This document shows positions 1 to 13,900 of a stretch of DNA of 64,000 bases, one piece after another. The notes beneath the pieces were generated by a model, which worked only from the letters and a program-made list of their open reading frames with translations, ran no database searches and was not told where the DNA came from. Source of the stretch: Amphibalanus amphitrite (Eukaryota > Arthropoda > Thecostraca > Balanomorpha > Balanidae); NCBI RefSeq assembly GCF_019059575.1, contig NW_024883481.1, forward strand, positions 23,881 to 87,880. Direction: 5' to 3'. The position numbers were made by a program, and so were the translations under genes. Position 1 is the first letter of the stretch, and every line of letters begins with the position of its first letter.

Positions 1-1050
1 TGACCCCGGCCGGTGTCACCGTCCTCTGAACAGTGGACGGCTAAACTCGAAAAACGGGAAAATTTAGGGAAATTTCACCTTTCGAATATATAATTTCCCC
101 AGAATTTTGAATTTTTCATTTTACAAAAAATCCGAGATAGCAGTTTTTTAGCCCCCTTCATTCTGTGCCTATACCCGTTTTCAGATCGACCCTATCATAA
201 AACCTGACGGCCTGACGGCTATTTCCCCCATTCCTTGCATTTCACAATGCTAGTATATTTAAGCACCAAAATTGACCCCGTGCCACGGCACGTGCAATAG
301 CACGTGGCCACGTGACCACTAGTGCGACAAGCTGGACTCATCTGCTCACCGGCTGCACTGATTTGGTGTCGCTAGGTGGAGTGGTTTCCACGCCATAGGA
401 CCCCCAGTTGGCCAATGTCGCATTTACCACGAGGTTACCCCATCAAACACGTTTGCACGTGGCACGTGCTTTTCAATCGCCCCATATCTGACCCATACCA
501 CGTGGTAGCCGACACCCCGGGACACAACATATTCGAACATTTTCAAAATCTAACGTGGAAATTTTTGGCAAAATCGATTTGAAAATAATTTTTCGAAAAT
601 GCCATAGGCTCAACATGGGGTAACTGTCGGCGTCGATTACCCGAAATTTTGTCATTTATATTTTAAATAATTACCCCCAGAAGGTGAGGTGCCAGCCAAA
701 GAACTGACCCTAAAAATGTGGACAAATATTACTGAACAGATTTTGCGCAAATCGCATTTTCAATTTTTCCCCATGTTAACCCTATGGGAAAATGCACGTG
801 CCGATTACCCCAAAACGGGTTAATTATATTTCAAGCAACCGGTACCAGCCGGTAGCTCCCCCATAGGGGACCAAACGCTGAAAATGGCAAGAAAATCTAA
901 CGAGCCGTTTTCGAGGGTATCAAGATGTCCTAAATCGCGGCAGAAACGCTAAACACCCCCCTAGAGAGGTAGCTCAGGTTGGGATTTTCAATAGAAAATC
1001 ACAATTCTAAAGAATAGTGATTGTCTAATTGAAAAGTCCCAACCTTCGGA
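1..1050. repeat. Dispersed repeat A, copy 1 (left end cut by window)
   Basis: About 1 kb of AT-rich DNA that matches 22203-23255 in the same orientation with roughly 85-90% identity by eye. It contains clustered CACGTG palindromes near 285-320 and 450-500. It ends in a long imperfect hairpin at 977-1044, whose arms read GGTTGGGATTTTCAAT and ATTGAAAAGTCCCAACC. Both copies stop matching a few bases after this hairpin, so the hairpin marks the right element end. No coding potential was recognised; the short ORFs here are not supported. Confidence 0.8.
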
Positions 1051-1470
1051 TACAGCAGAAAAGCAGCCACCAGGTGTCGCCACAGTCGCCACTTGGTCGC
1101 CACACAGATGTCGCGCGCGTCGCCAATCGCCACACTACCGATTTCCATAAGGACGCATATGTACGGATATGTATAGGAAAGTCGCCCTTAAGGATTACGC
1201 TTACATCCTTTGCTTATGAGGTCGGTGGTTGGAAATTGGGAGGGGCTCAGCTATTTTCGACCACGGATATGCCTTTATCACATGATGAGGAACATGCTGA
1301 TAAGCGTTTTATGCGTCATAACAGCACAAAAGTATTTTTAATCATTTTTCAAAAATAGCCGTTCTGCCGTATCTTTCAGTGCAAGGTGCCGTCGGTCATC
1401 CCCGACGTGACGTCACGCAGGGAATTTGCCAGATTTTCCTACTAGACTTCGACACCCCCTGGTTTCACGG
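1051..1470. repeat. Direct repeat B, copy 1
   Basis: A ~420-bp segment nearly identical to 1655-2079 in the same orientation; the offset is 604 bp at the left end. It begins TACAGCAGAAAAGC and ends near GACACCCCCTG followed by GTTTCACGG. It abuts the hairpin end of repeat A. The open frame shared by both copies contains no recognised domain and is treated as chance. Confidence 0.85.
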
Positions 1471-1654
1471 TTGATTATTTAAATAATTATTCAATCAAAA
1501 TTTCTTTACTATTATCTCGTAATCATTTATAAGCAATTTTATAAATCAACTTTCAATTTGCTTGCCTTTTACTAGCAAAATAACTTTTCTAGTATTGGGT
1601 CAACATAGTGGTGTAGCAGTAGGAACCACATCTGGCAAAACCCCAATGCCTACA

Positions 1655-2079
1655 TACAGCAGAAAAGCAGCCACCAGGTGTCGCCACAGTCGCCACTTGG
1701 TCGCCACACAGAATGCGCGCGTCGCCAATCGCCACACTACCGATTTCCATAAGGACGCATATGTACGGATATGTATAGGAAAGTCGCCCTTAAGGATTAC
1801 GCTTACATCCTTTGCTTATGAGGTCGGTGGTTGGAAATTGGGAGGGGCTCAGCTATTTTCGACCACGGATATGCCTTTATCACATGATGAGGAACATGCT
1901 GATAAGCGTTTTATGCGTCATAACAGCACAAAAGTATTTTTAATCATTTTTCAAAAATAGCCGTTCTGCCGTATCTTTCAGTGCAAGGTGCCGTCGGTCA
2001 TCCCCGACGTGACGTCACGCAGGGAATTTGCCAGATTTTCCTACTAGACTTCGACACCCCCTGCTCTGACGTTTCACGG
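1655..2079. repeat. Direct repeat B, copy 2
   Basis: Second copy of the 1051-1470 segment, separated from it by ~190 bp of AT-rich sequence. Differences include GATGTCGCGCG versus GAATGCGCG in the shared GTCGC tract, and a ~9-base indel just before the common GTTTCACGG. No gene is seen. Confidence 0.85.
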
Positions 2080-3718
2080 GGCTCTGGAGCACCTAAGCTT
2101 ATGTGATGTGATGGCTGCAGATGTGATGCGTCGGATGGCCGCAGGCCGGAGTCCGGCACCGGCGGCGGGCACAGCCAGTTGGGTGCAGGCGAGGCCGCCG
2201 TGTCCAAACATGTGCATCAGAGCTTATTGCAGATAGACGGATACCTATCGCGTGCAATCGATCTACCGCACAGGATAAATTCCACGGACAAGGATTCGTA
2301 GATCTGCGCAAAAAAGAAAATGCCAGACGAAAATCTGTCCAGATACCCACTTGTTCTAAGAAACTCTGATTTTTCTGGTCGTATCTTCATTTCATTTATT
2401 TCATTTATTCAGCAAAATCATCTACGGGGAGTCCCCCAATTAGCGACGAAGTCAAAGATTAAAAACACAGATATGGCATATAAATGAACACTAACAGCAT
2501 ACAGTTTAAAATACATACAGATAAGATAGCAAAACAGCTCATGCCTACAGCCACGCGAAGAAACTTCTCATCACGCAGCACACACATATGCGATAGCACT
2601 GGAACGGAACGTGACATGATATGAGTCGTGAAAGATGTCAGCTTGCAATCGCTGTCTCAGAAAGTTTGTTCACGACCTTCGGCAAACGCACAAATAATCC
2701 ACCCTTCACAGTGCTGACTCTAACTAGCATAGGGCACATTCGCCTGAGTATGCCCCTTGGGCCGCAAATGTTGTTTTCCATTGTGAAAAGCGTGCCATGA
2801 ATGTAAAGTTTCTGTCTGATATGGTTAAACGAATCCGATCGAAACGACTACTTTTTGGTATCATCTGTAACATGCAGTTCGCGGTGCCTGAAAACCCATG
2901 GACTTGGCATAACTTTGGAGACAGGTATATCCTGTATGCTATTTTCGTGTAGTAATAAATACAACAAATACTAAGAATAGCTTGAGATAGCGGGATACGT
3001 TTAGTGAGATGGTTGCGTGCGAAAGTTATCTTTAACAAAAGCTGCTAGAAACGTGCTGGGTATCAACAATTATCAAGTATCAAAAGTCTCATTATAAAGC
3101 GCAATACAAGTCGTACATTTATGATCGTATGAGACGTTCTGCATTGTTCTTATAACCACTTTCAAACAGACAAAATAGAAACGAAAAAAGTAATTATGCA
3201 GCGAACTCTGTGAAGTTCATTCGACGTCAGGCAACCATCTCTCCGGGGGCGCCACGAGGAGGCATCCCACAGTGTGGCATATCGGCAAACACAGATCTGC
3301 TGTAGCAGGTGAATATTATTTACCCTGCCGATGGCATTGGCAGCAATAGCCGATATTCCCACTGTCCGCCCCCATAAATTTTGCCTGTGGCAATGCAAGC
3401 CACTCCATTCATTATGAATGGTTTACCTTATTGTTCAACATCAAAACTAATAATGGGTCAGCTACTCAGGACGAGTCAGCATCACCTAGCCTTACGTAAC
3501 ATACATTGCTTTTTTGCGAATAGTTGATGAATGCGTCTACAGCTTCAATTTAAAATTGGACGTCATTTACCCCAAGAAAAGCTTTTAAAAGAATATTACT
3601 CAATTAGATAGTGACTACTTCACATTTGGCGAATAGTTTGCTGAATGGATGCCAATGAGATAGGTCATTAGAACGCTTCTTTGAAGTTCATATTTAGACA
3701 TTGCAGCCACTACAAAAC
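2080..3718. other. Non-coding stretch, nothing recognised
   Basis: AT-rich DNA with only short chance ORFs. No RNA gene, repeat pair or domain could be recognised by reading. Confidence 0.5.
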
Positions 3719-4000
3719 GGTTATATCGGGGATCAAAACCCAAACGGAGCTAGGAATCTGATGCAACTCGCTTTTGTACCTTTCTTGACGCAACTACACT
3801 TAGTTTGCATAATACGTTCGTGGAACTGGGATAAACCTATTATATTACTGACACGTTTATATTGGGGGATCAAAAGCCGAACGGAGATAACAGCCTGATG
3901 CAGCTGATGCATTGTACGTGTCTTGACGTAATTAGGATTAGCTTTCAAAAGAAATGGAACTGGTTTAACTATACATTTTTGCCCAAAGTACAAGATAGTT
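3719..4000. repeat. Imperfect tandem duplication of ~137 bp
   Basis: Two diverged units share the order GGGGATCAAAACCCAAACGG / GGGGGATCAAAAGCCGAACGG, then GATGCAACT / GATGCAGCT, then CTTGACGCAA / CTTGACGTAA, then GGAACTGG. The unit boundaries are approximate. Confidence 0.55.
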
Positions 4001-4958
4001 ATTGACGTCCCAAAACCTGCCATAACCAACAAATTTAACTAAAGAAGAAATGAGGTACATGCATTCCCAAATAGACCATGCGAGCACACATGCAAGTCAA
4101 GCAAGCACGTAAGTTTTTTTTTTTTTGAGGGTGGCATGCAAGCAAGGAAGTTTTTTTTTGTTTTTGTTTTGTGGAAGATGGCACGCAAGCACACATGCAA
4201 TCTCTTAGTGTTGGAATTGAATAGATTGCGTAATGTCGTTTCGTTTTTGGCCTACCTAAGGTTCAGTAAACCCCTCATTGGTTAATTAAGGCTACAGGGT
4301 GGGGAATAGCAGTCTCCCGGCAGAGTTTAGTCACCTGCCCACTAACCGCCTACCTATTTAACGTTGACATCAGCAGGCTTCCCCCTTGGCCAAGGCCTCG
4401 GCGTGGCCCGCTTCAGCCACGATCTAACGCACGCAGCGCAATCTAACGCACCTCCCACGCCTGGGCAAGGTTCCGTAAGCTCACGCCTTGGAGACTGCTA
4501 TGGGAGAAGAACAATGAGCGGGGACAGTGCAGCCTCGAGATTTTTCACCTATGTACTTGTTTTCAGGCTCTTTACATCCTCCTACCTAGGTATAATAGAA
4601 TGAACGCCTAGCGACCTAGTACCACTTTTTTGACAGCTTCCTACCAGCGACGCGTATTGACCAGCTGGTGCATACACCATGAGCGTTATTAATGGCACCG
4701 GACCAGCGTAAAAATGTGCAGTTGTGCACTGCTGATGGGTGTGTTAAGGAAAGAAACTCCGGAAGCTCCTACGGTAGAAAGGGCTAAGGGCAGAAAGAAA
4801 GAAATACCGGTTGGCCTAGGCCTCCCAGACCCCGAATTCAACACCGACCTAACTGTGTGATATTCTGCTTCCAAACATGTAACGTAACCAGCTTGTGGAG
4901 CCCATTGACACGCGCGTGACCAAGTGTCGGTCATCTTCTATCCGATGAATAGATAGCA
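4001..4958. other. Non-coding flank downstream of the giant Helitron-like ORF
   Basis: Contains T-tracts near 4109-4125 and 4151-4175 beside repeated ATGCAAGCA/CACGCAAGCA motifs. Because the ORF is on the minus strand, the 3' end of the mobile element should lie here. No convincing terminal hairpin or CTRR-type end was identified. Confidence 0.4.
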
Positions 4959-7900
4959 TTACTGTGCAGGCTTACCAGTTTTGCGACCCCTCTTGGCGGG
5001 TCGTCCGCGATTAACTGAAGTGGACGCTGGCCTTTTAGCCCCGGTTGAAGACCGCTTACGCTTGGGAACACTCATCTCTAGCTGTCTGTGTTTGGACTGA
5101 GTCAAATAGATGGGCCTGGCGAGTATCAGGCTTTCTTCTGTAGCTAACATTTTGTTTATAACCGCTACGACTTCCACCATTTCTACATGTCTGCCGGAAG
5201 CAGCGAGACATTGCAAAACAATTTCACCTACGTCCTGAACATGATGCTGTCTCCACGCCCTGTGTACGTAATCTGCAATCAAATTTTGCTCCCGTGACCA
5301 TTCAGCTCCGCCCTCTATCTCTACGTAAAGACGCCACGTTTTGGCGGCATTAATGCGCATTTGGCGCTCAAAAATTTCTGCTTCAATGACGTCATCATTA
5401 AGGCGCTGAACATTTATTTCCTGCGCGGTAGGCCATTCTGTCTCAGGAATGTACATGTGCTTTGGATGTTTAACGCGCGAAACTACGACAGTCCAAAAGC
5501 CCGGATTGCCCACCCATTCCTTTACTTTAACTTCTACCCGAGACAAAGTGGCACCCTGGCCTTTAAAGCCGGTAAACGCGCTGCCCCCCTCGAGCGGAAA
5601 ACCTACGCGAAATTCAGAACAGTTATCTTCAGAAACAGCGCTGCCCTTTTTGCGAGATGCACGGCCGCGTTTCACTGCACGGATGGGAACAAGATCATCT
5701 GCGTCTTCTATGCCTAGAACGTTTTGACCACCGTTGGCGGTATAGCCAGGAACACGAACGACAATAAACTCGGGCAAATGAGGCGCACACTTTGGTGTGC
5801 GCAAAACTAGCTTAACAGGGTCCGCGGTGGCCACTAGTTCATCCAGACAGTTGCCCTCTAAATCATTGCCATTTACTTTAACGATGACGCTTCCCACCGG
5901 CACCTGATAGACGTTTTCCCTATCTGAATGGGGCGTGTCGATAGGCTCCACAAGTGTCACACCTTCAACACGTACTTTTTCCGCAAAGTCGCGACGGCTA
6001 ATAGTCACGAGCAAATCATCTTCTAGATATAGGGGACCCACAAACTCTACCTGAGACCCGTTAAATAGACCAAAGCTGGGTGCTACATTTTCTAGCAGCA
6101 TCAGCGGCAGACCCCTACACGCAAAGAGAACCGAAGGCACCGCGCGAAACTCTTTTGCCGATAATTTTTGTAATTTCTGAGCCTTCCTGGCTGGCATGTG
6201 CTGTGAATTTACGGCCATGACGTGAGCGCTCCTATCTGCAGCAAAATTAACCAGAGCACGAGCATTATCAGATTCTACTGTTGAACGGTTTGCAGCCCAC
6301 TCACTAAACCAGTGATACCCATGTAACGTTATAGCACATTTCCACGCAGGATCGGCAGACAAGTCCTCAGTTGTGGCACAGTTTTCCTTGAGCCACTGAA
6401 TTTTCTCCGGGGTGGCCTTACCGTATCTCATAGACGGAAGAATCTCCTTAGTAAATTTTGCGGCTACCTCGTCATTTTCAACAGTACGACGCACCTCATT
6501 TAAATAAACAGTTTCATAGTCGCCGTCGTACGCGGCGGCGCGAAAACGAGCTACTTCCGCACGTACGCGGTCACTAAGATCAGCGCGGTTTACACCTAGC
6601 GTTTTTCTCCACGTTTCATACCCTGGCAAAGTGTCAAGCGCCGGCATTCTGAAAAGTTCACGGAAAGATGCCATACCCAAAATAGAGGCCTCACAGCATG
6701 CATTACCGTCGTCCGAGCGCTGACGCAAGCTCCAAATAGGAACATCCCCGATTGGAAAAATTTGCGCTGGATCACCGACAAACAGGACACCTATGTGATC
6801 CATGTTAACACCTGCCTGACCGAGACGCTGCATTACCCAACGTATCATGCGACGCTGAATCATTGAAAATTCGTCAAAAATTATCAAACCTAGCTCAGTA
6901 CTAAGGCTATCACAAAGCTGCAAAAAGCGACGGCTATCCTCGGCCAGTGGCTCGTCCCCTGTTTGGCCCACGCTGATGGCGTATAAGCGGTGAATGGTAG
7001 TGGCGCCATGCGCCATGTGAAAAGACGCACATCCTGTGGGCGCCGACAATTTAACTACATCCGTCCACTTGGCAAAATCATCACCTAACATTTCACTGAG
7101 CTGATGCACGGCCGAACGCAAAGTAAAAGATTTGCCGGCACCGGGATCTCCTAGCAAGAACGCGCGCAGTGCCTTCGGCGGCGTTTGCCGCAAGTCTACA
7201 ATATCCGGTCTGACGGGTGGGACCTGACGCGATGAGCCCGCCAGCCGCCACTGCTTCACCTGCCTATCGTATGAATCCCACTGGCGACGCGAGCAAGCAA
7301 ATTCCCTCTGTTGCGTTAAATAGCGCTTTAAAACCGCCGACAGCACGCGCTGACGCCCTGAGAGGGCAGCCAGCGGTGCGTGTGCGACGTCTCCTGTACC
7401 GCTAGCGACTAGCCTACGATAATTGCGACGCACTAGGTCGGGATTAACTGGCCTGTCTCCTAGCCAGTCTGCCTGAAAATCAAAGCCAGCCGGATTGGCA
7501 ATGCCGGCCGCGGCCACCCCTGGTACGCAATTTGCTTCCCCATCATCCGCCGACCTATCATCCCCCCGATTACCTAGCATTGCGTCTAGAGCCGTCTGAT
7601 AAAAACGATCGGGCAAACGCGTCGCATTCGCCTCCGGCTCCACTGGTTCATTTTGTTCTAAAACAACTTGATCTTCGGGATCGGGGTCGTCGCTATCCGA
7701 CGACTCGGACGCACTCGAATCGTCGTTGGCGTCAGACGGGTGAAAATGATTATAATACCGCCGCACAAAAGCCGGAACGTCTAAGCCTGTTGACAGCAGA
7801 CGGTGGTACCTACAGATCCAATGGATGCACACCTCAGCCGGTGAAGCCTGCTGAGACGGCATCAGGTCCTCTGCAAGCAAGCAGGGTTCACACCAAAGAA

Positions 7901-10900
7901 CAATATCGCGGGCGTATTTCCAGAAGCCCTGCCTGGACGGATTGGCGCTACTTTTACCGTAGTGTGGAGTCAGACGGACGCACACACGTGACCCGCAAAC
8001 CTGGTGACGCCGACGCCCAATTGTCATTACCTTTTGATCACCTATCTTTTTCTCAGAGACTACAAAAGTATCAAAAAATTGACGAACCGACATGACACGC
8101 TGAAACTCGTCGGCAGCTATGCCGCCATGATGCACATTATCATTTAGACGCGCGTTGAAATGCTCCAGACGGCTAGCAAACACATACTCTCCGGCATCTT
8201 CCGCAGAAATTGGCCGCAGAAGGCGAGTACCACTAAAGCCGAAACCGCGCGCGCGAATATTCCTATACAGCAGAGGCAGCTGCCAATTTTTGTGCATTGC
8301 CTGAAAGATTGATTGACACCTAGCCGACGAAACTGCATTATACATTCTCATAACTACGCCAGCGTCTATATTTGCGGTGGCGCCGCGCGTCTCCAGAGCC
8401 GTAAGAAGAACATCGGCCGGAGTTCGCACGGGAGCAACTGGCTTAAAGCCGTACTTTAGCGCGTATTCTACGTTAGCATCACCTGACCCAATTGCCAACT
8501 GCATTGTGAAAGAAAAGGCTACACCATCGTCTGTAGTTACGCTTTCCCAAACGACAGACGGCGGCCGCGCCAGCCACGCCGGCACGACCGCTTTATCGTC
8601 TACGTTATTCAAAATGTGCAAGACGGCGAATGGATCATGCCCTCCCATCCACACGTCATTGCACGCCGTTTCACACTGTTTTATACGCCTATCGTGAGAG
8701 TCTGACGCAACGACCGATTCAGTCCGAAGACGACGAGGCATCCGCCTTTTGCACCGAACAACCTCTTTCTTCACTGGTGCCGCGTTAGGATTTACTCTAC
8801 GTGCTTCCGCGGTGGCTGCCTTGTCGACTTTCAGACGTTTAACTGCACATCCGTCTTTCAGCGACGGTGCTGTACCCCTACCGCTGTGACCCGTGTGGCG
8901 AAGTGTGCCGTTAATTACGCTCACATACAGCTGGTCAATATAAGCAAAGTCACCGGAGGACATGGCCCTATCGAGCTCGGCGGCCATTCGCGCGCGACAA
9001 ACGGTTGTTTTCCTATCGTAGGCAAATTCAAATGTGCGCCGACCACCCTTAGTAAAGCCCGCGTTCCAATTTGTGTACATGTTCTCAATGCGCCTAATGT
9101 AGGACTGCTGACAAGACTGCCACGCCGCGCGCACCTGTGTCTCGACCGCGCTGCGGGACGTGTCCCGTGCCAGCGTTGGGTCCTCGTTGCGCGCCGCGCG
9201 GTCAATCCTTTCAGCCTCAATGCGAAGCTGAACCTGAAGACGATGCAAGAAAGTAGAAAACGATTCACTAATTATATTACGGTGAATGTGAGGATTGGCG
9301 TTCGCGCCCCACTCCGCACGCACAATATGGTACGTGGCGGAGTAACGCACGCGCGCCAACGCAAGGGTGTCCATTTCCCCAATGAACGCTGTGACCCACG
9401 AAACGATGCCCGGATGCTTAAGGGTGTTGGCAAATCGAGCGTGTAAATACTGCTCGTCACTAAGTGTTTCGCTGGCGGCTGCGCCGTCAGACAGACGATG
9501 AATAGCGGGATGGTGGTTATACGGGACGGCCCTAGTTTGCCAAAGATGAACTACGAGCGGAATGTCACCAACCCGCCATGACGGCGGGTCTTCTAGATCA
9601 CGAATAGCGCCTATCATTTCGTGCTTGTGTGCACGCCAAAATGCATCCGAATCATCCAATTTTGTTTGAAAACAGAGCAGAGAGCGAGCCAGCGTGCGGC
9701 ACAATTGGGGATCGTCTACTAGCTGCTGTTTTGTGGGGAGACCATCTGGAAAATCGGTCAGATTTAGAGCGACGGTGGCATCGCGATTTGAAGAGTCCCT
9801 ACTCTTTTGGTTGCTTATTACAAATTGTAGCTCAATGTTACCCTCGGATTCTGGCTGCTGGGCTAGCCAGTGCAAATACGTCTGACGCCAAGTCGTTATC
9901 GGTTGGCGAATAAGAACAGGCCGCTCCTGAAACGGGTCGGCATCACCAGTTAAAAAGACGTCTGGAAAACAGAGCTGAAAATAGCCGGGCGTCCACTCCG
10001 GCAATGGATGCTCGCGGTCGGCCGGAGGCATGCTAATACGGTGCAAGGCTGTCTGTGCCAGTCCTCGCTGACGAATGTCCTCCGGCCGTTCACTTTCGGG
10101 TGCGGCAACGCCGCCTACCGCCACGCCGCTGGCTCCGCCCTCGTCATTACCAAATTCACGGCTTAGAATTTCGAGTTCCTCGCAGCACATCAGCAGAAGC
10201 GTAGAACCGCGAGGAACAGTGCCTGCCGCCTCGTCTTCGACGGACGGCGCTAACAACCAGTGACGCTCCACCGCGCACTGAACTACGTGTCGTATCGTTA
10301 CGTTAACATCGTCATCGTCGCCCGACCCGTCGTCCCGTGAGTCCCTGACAGCATTGCGAATTTCATCCCAAAGATTTTTCAAGCAAGTCTCGCTCGTGTC
10401 CGCGCCCTCACCCCCGTGCTCCAGTGAGTAGCTGGTGCGGAGTATGTCCGCCATCGGAAAGCCCGACTCTAGCCAGTTAACAAATTGATTAAAATGTAAA
10501 ACTTTATTTACGCGCGCGTGAACCTCATCTACGTTAAGTACGCGCAGACCGTGTGGCTGGCAGGGACGGTTGCGTTCGGGAAGGCGACTCTGAAGCTCCC
10601 GCAAATTTTCATTGGAAAATGGCACCCACTGCTCGGCCACGAAGCGATAGAACGGCCGCGTGTTTCGCGGATTGTACTTGCACGGCATTAGCCTTTCCAT
10701 GAGGTGCCTAGCTTTTAGAATTGTCTCCATATTAACCATAGCCTCGCAATGGGTGCCGTCACGCCTGTTTTGCTGGACGACAATGAACGGCAGCTGGGCA
10801 AAATCGTACCAGGGCAGACGCGCGGCTTGGACGGGACGCTTCATGGGATAGCAAATTGATCCGTGCTTTGTGAAAGGTACGTTATTGGCCCTGGATCTTA

Positions 10901-13900
10901 GCACGGCAACAGTAAGATGAACGGGGCGCAGAATCATGGTTTCCGCACGGGTCCACGAATTAACAAAGAGACGGTACTCATCATCACCATAAACGTCAGT
11001 AGACATTAAATTTCGTGCAGAATAGGGGCAAATGTGAGTACGGGGACCATTTAGCTCCTCAGAATCCTGACTATCGCCGGCAACGTCTGCCATATCGGCA
11101 GACGCACCGGCCTGTGAAGACGGCAGCGACTGGTCCGTGTCGGACACAAGTGGTCGCGGCACGATGTTATTTAAAGGGTCAATTTGGAATGAGGGGGAAC
11201 ACGTTACGCAGACGCCTAAGGCCTCGCGGTCGGTTAAAACGGTGCCGTTGGCACCGAAGAATTCCGGATCTAACCTAATCGTACACTTGTTATCTCTACG
11301 CAAAATTTCTGAATTTGACAGCGCGTCGTCTACGATACCTCCCGGCACGAGCTGGACCATGTTGCCGCGTTCCGGGACACGAACTACCCAGCCCGGATGC
11401 GGCAGCCCTGGCGTTTGTTTTTTACAAATGATACAACGAACTTGACGAAGCGAATCATATACGGCATGCAAGTCTCTGAGCACCTGCAAAGAGCCTACGG
11501 TTAACTCTACCGACGGATCCTCGTGGTCAATGCCGTCCCCAATAGGATCGTGCCAAGCTTGACAACACTTGGCCTCGCGCGGAGTGGCCACCGTGAAGCG
11601 AGCGGCCGTGAAAGGTAAGTTCCGCATTGCCTGAAAACGTTTACGGCGCGACATTAAACCTACAGTTACTTTACCTACCGGTGAGGTCCGCGTCACGAGC
11701 GAGCCACGGTCACGCCACACGACGGATCCCGAATCCCCGCGATGGCAGTAGGAGCCCATAATTTGATTTTCCTCCTTACAATCCCCAGAGTCCAGAACCC
11801 GCAATGTCTGCAGCCGGATGGCGGCCGGCGGCAAATGGTCACCGAGCTCGCTGACAGCTAACGCTACCCATGTTGAGGGTTTCTCTTGGCGACTGCACTG
11901 CGCAATGTCTATGGCTGTGCCACAGGTAGTACCTACCAGACGGTCACAAGTGAACTTTATGGTTTGTTTCCCACCGGCGTAGGTGTAAGAGCCTAACGGA
12001 TATTTGGCAGCCGCTCTGCCGTCTATCACGCGAAGTTTATCACATTCACAGCAGCGACGAATGAAAAAGGTTGGGAATTCACGGCCTACATCGTCGCTGC
12101 TGACGTCTGCGGTCTGCTGAGAACCGGCGAGCGGCGGACGGTTGCGACCGCCGCCCGGCGCACTAGCCTGATGTGATGTGAATTTAACGTCATAAGCTAC
12201 GCGAGCACTGTAAGCCCTATCCTCATGGCATTGGGGACCCGCAAAAGTTTCAAAGAGGTGAGTGTGCCGGGCATGATTTTTCCTAATTTTTTCATGAACC
12301 TGCCTAAGAAGCTGCTCAAAGTGCTGCTCGGACACTGTGTCCGTCTGCGGATTGGCCTGAAATTGCTCCCACCCGTCCCGGCCGTACATATGAGAAAATT
12401 CTTCCTGGAATGTAGTCTTTCTATAGTACACATACCACCCCCTACCGTAATAATGAAGTTTCAGCAAATTGTAAGCGTCCTCCCAGCGTTGTGGCCCTCT
12501 GTGCGGTTCTAGACCCTCCTCCTCTACACAGCGGGCGTGTACTGAATAGTAACGGTTAACTTCACCGAGAATTTTCATGAAAAGATACTCGCTGTCGAGG
12601 ACGTCTGCCACTGAGTGACCAGACTTCTTCACGAAATCTTTAAACCTCAACCATGAATAAAACCTGAAGTTAACAAAACTACCACGAGAGGGGTCGCAGA
12701 AGCCCCGCCTACAAAGATTGCTCCACAAGGTCCGGCGCCTCTCCCCTATCTCACCGGTTAGATAAGTGATAACCACCTTCGTACTATCCCTGTACGCCCA
12801 TGGACCGGTAAGGTCGGATGTTGCGCCTAAAAGATCTGTCTGAACGGATTCTATAACTATATCACTATTGCTGCGCTCTTCAAGCTCTTCGAGCATGGCG
12901 CGCGTCAAGAATGAAACTCTGTTTAAGTCTAAGGGGTTGATTTGCCTAGATGAGAAGAGACGGTCTACATCCGGTTCACTGTGCACTGATGGTGCCCTTT
13001 CCCTATCGGACCCTTCCTCGGGGGGTGCCTGACACGTACCCTCCACGATTTTGTCTGCGGGTGTCTCCCTGGCAGCGGCCACCTCCTCATTTGGAGGAGC
13101 GCTGCCAGTCGAGGGGCGCCTAGCAAACCGCCCACGTTTCCCTCCCCCTCCCCTACCTCTAGCACGTGGGACGGTATCATGTGAGGCCGATTGTTTATCA
13201 GCCGGGGAAATAGTTAGAACGCTACCGTCGAAAATATCTGGACTTACACTACGCGACGGCGCCCGCTTTGCTGTTTTCCTACCTCTGTTTCCCCTACCGC
13301 GACCCCCGAAGACTCCACGGGCCCTTCCCCTACACGGGGGCTTGGCTACACCACTCGATTCCGGCTGAATCACTACTAACCGCGGGGGGAACTGGATCTG
13401 CGGGGCGCCGTCTTCAAGAATATCTACAGTTACAGCACGATTGGGAGAAAACCCGTTTTCAACCATCCCACCCCTGCCACGACCGCGCTTAGCCCTAACA
13501 ACCTCTACCCATGGCTCATCAGCCGGCTTCTGAGCCTCGGAGCCGACTACGGTACTACCTACTGGTTCGTCTACTGTTAGCAGAGGTGACTGTACACTTT
13601 GTGCACAGTCACCGGCACTGAGCATCGGCACTGAGCTCGACACTTCGGTGACAATGTTCTTTGGGACCTCTACAGCTGTGGTGACCTCTACAGGGGAAGA
13701 TACGACAGGCTCAGATGGAGCCGGGACCGCCTGACTAATACCTACACTACCTAGCACGAGATCGAACGCCTCCTTATGGGAAGCGAACGTTCTCTTGCCC
13801 CTACCACGCATCGTCTTACCCGTCTTTGAGCGTTTGGGACGGCGCGAGGCGGACACTGCGGGGGTCTGGGCGCTATCGGAGGGGGGCTTCTTGACCTGCG

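Noticed and set aside
1029-1960. ORFs of 109 and 132 codons sharing a C-terminus
   Set aside because: The shared part is simply the duplicated repeat B; no domain or start context supports coding.
4380-4530. Possible snRNA or structured RNA in a GC-rich block
   Set aside because: No match to U1, U2, U4, U5, U6 or SRP landmarks could be made in either orientation.
5361-13492. Many plus-strand ORFs of 60-190 codons opposite the giant Helitron ORF
   Set aside because: They are antisense shadows of a long conserved minus-strand frame and show no domains.
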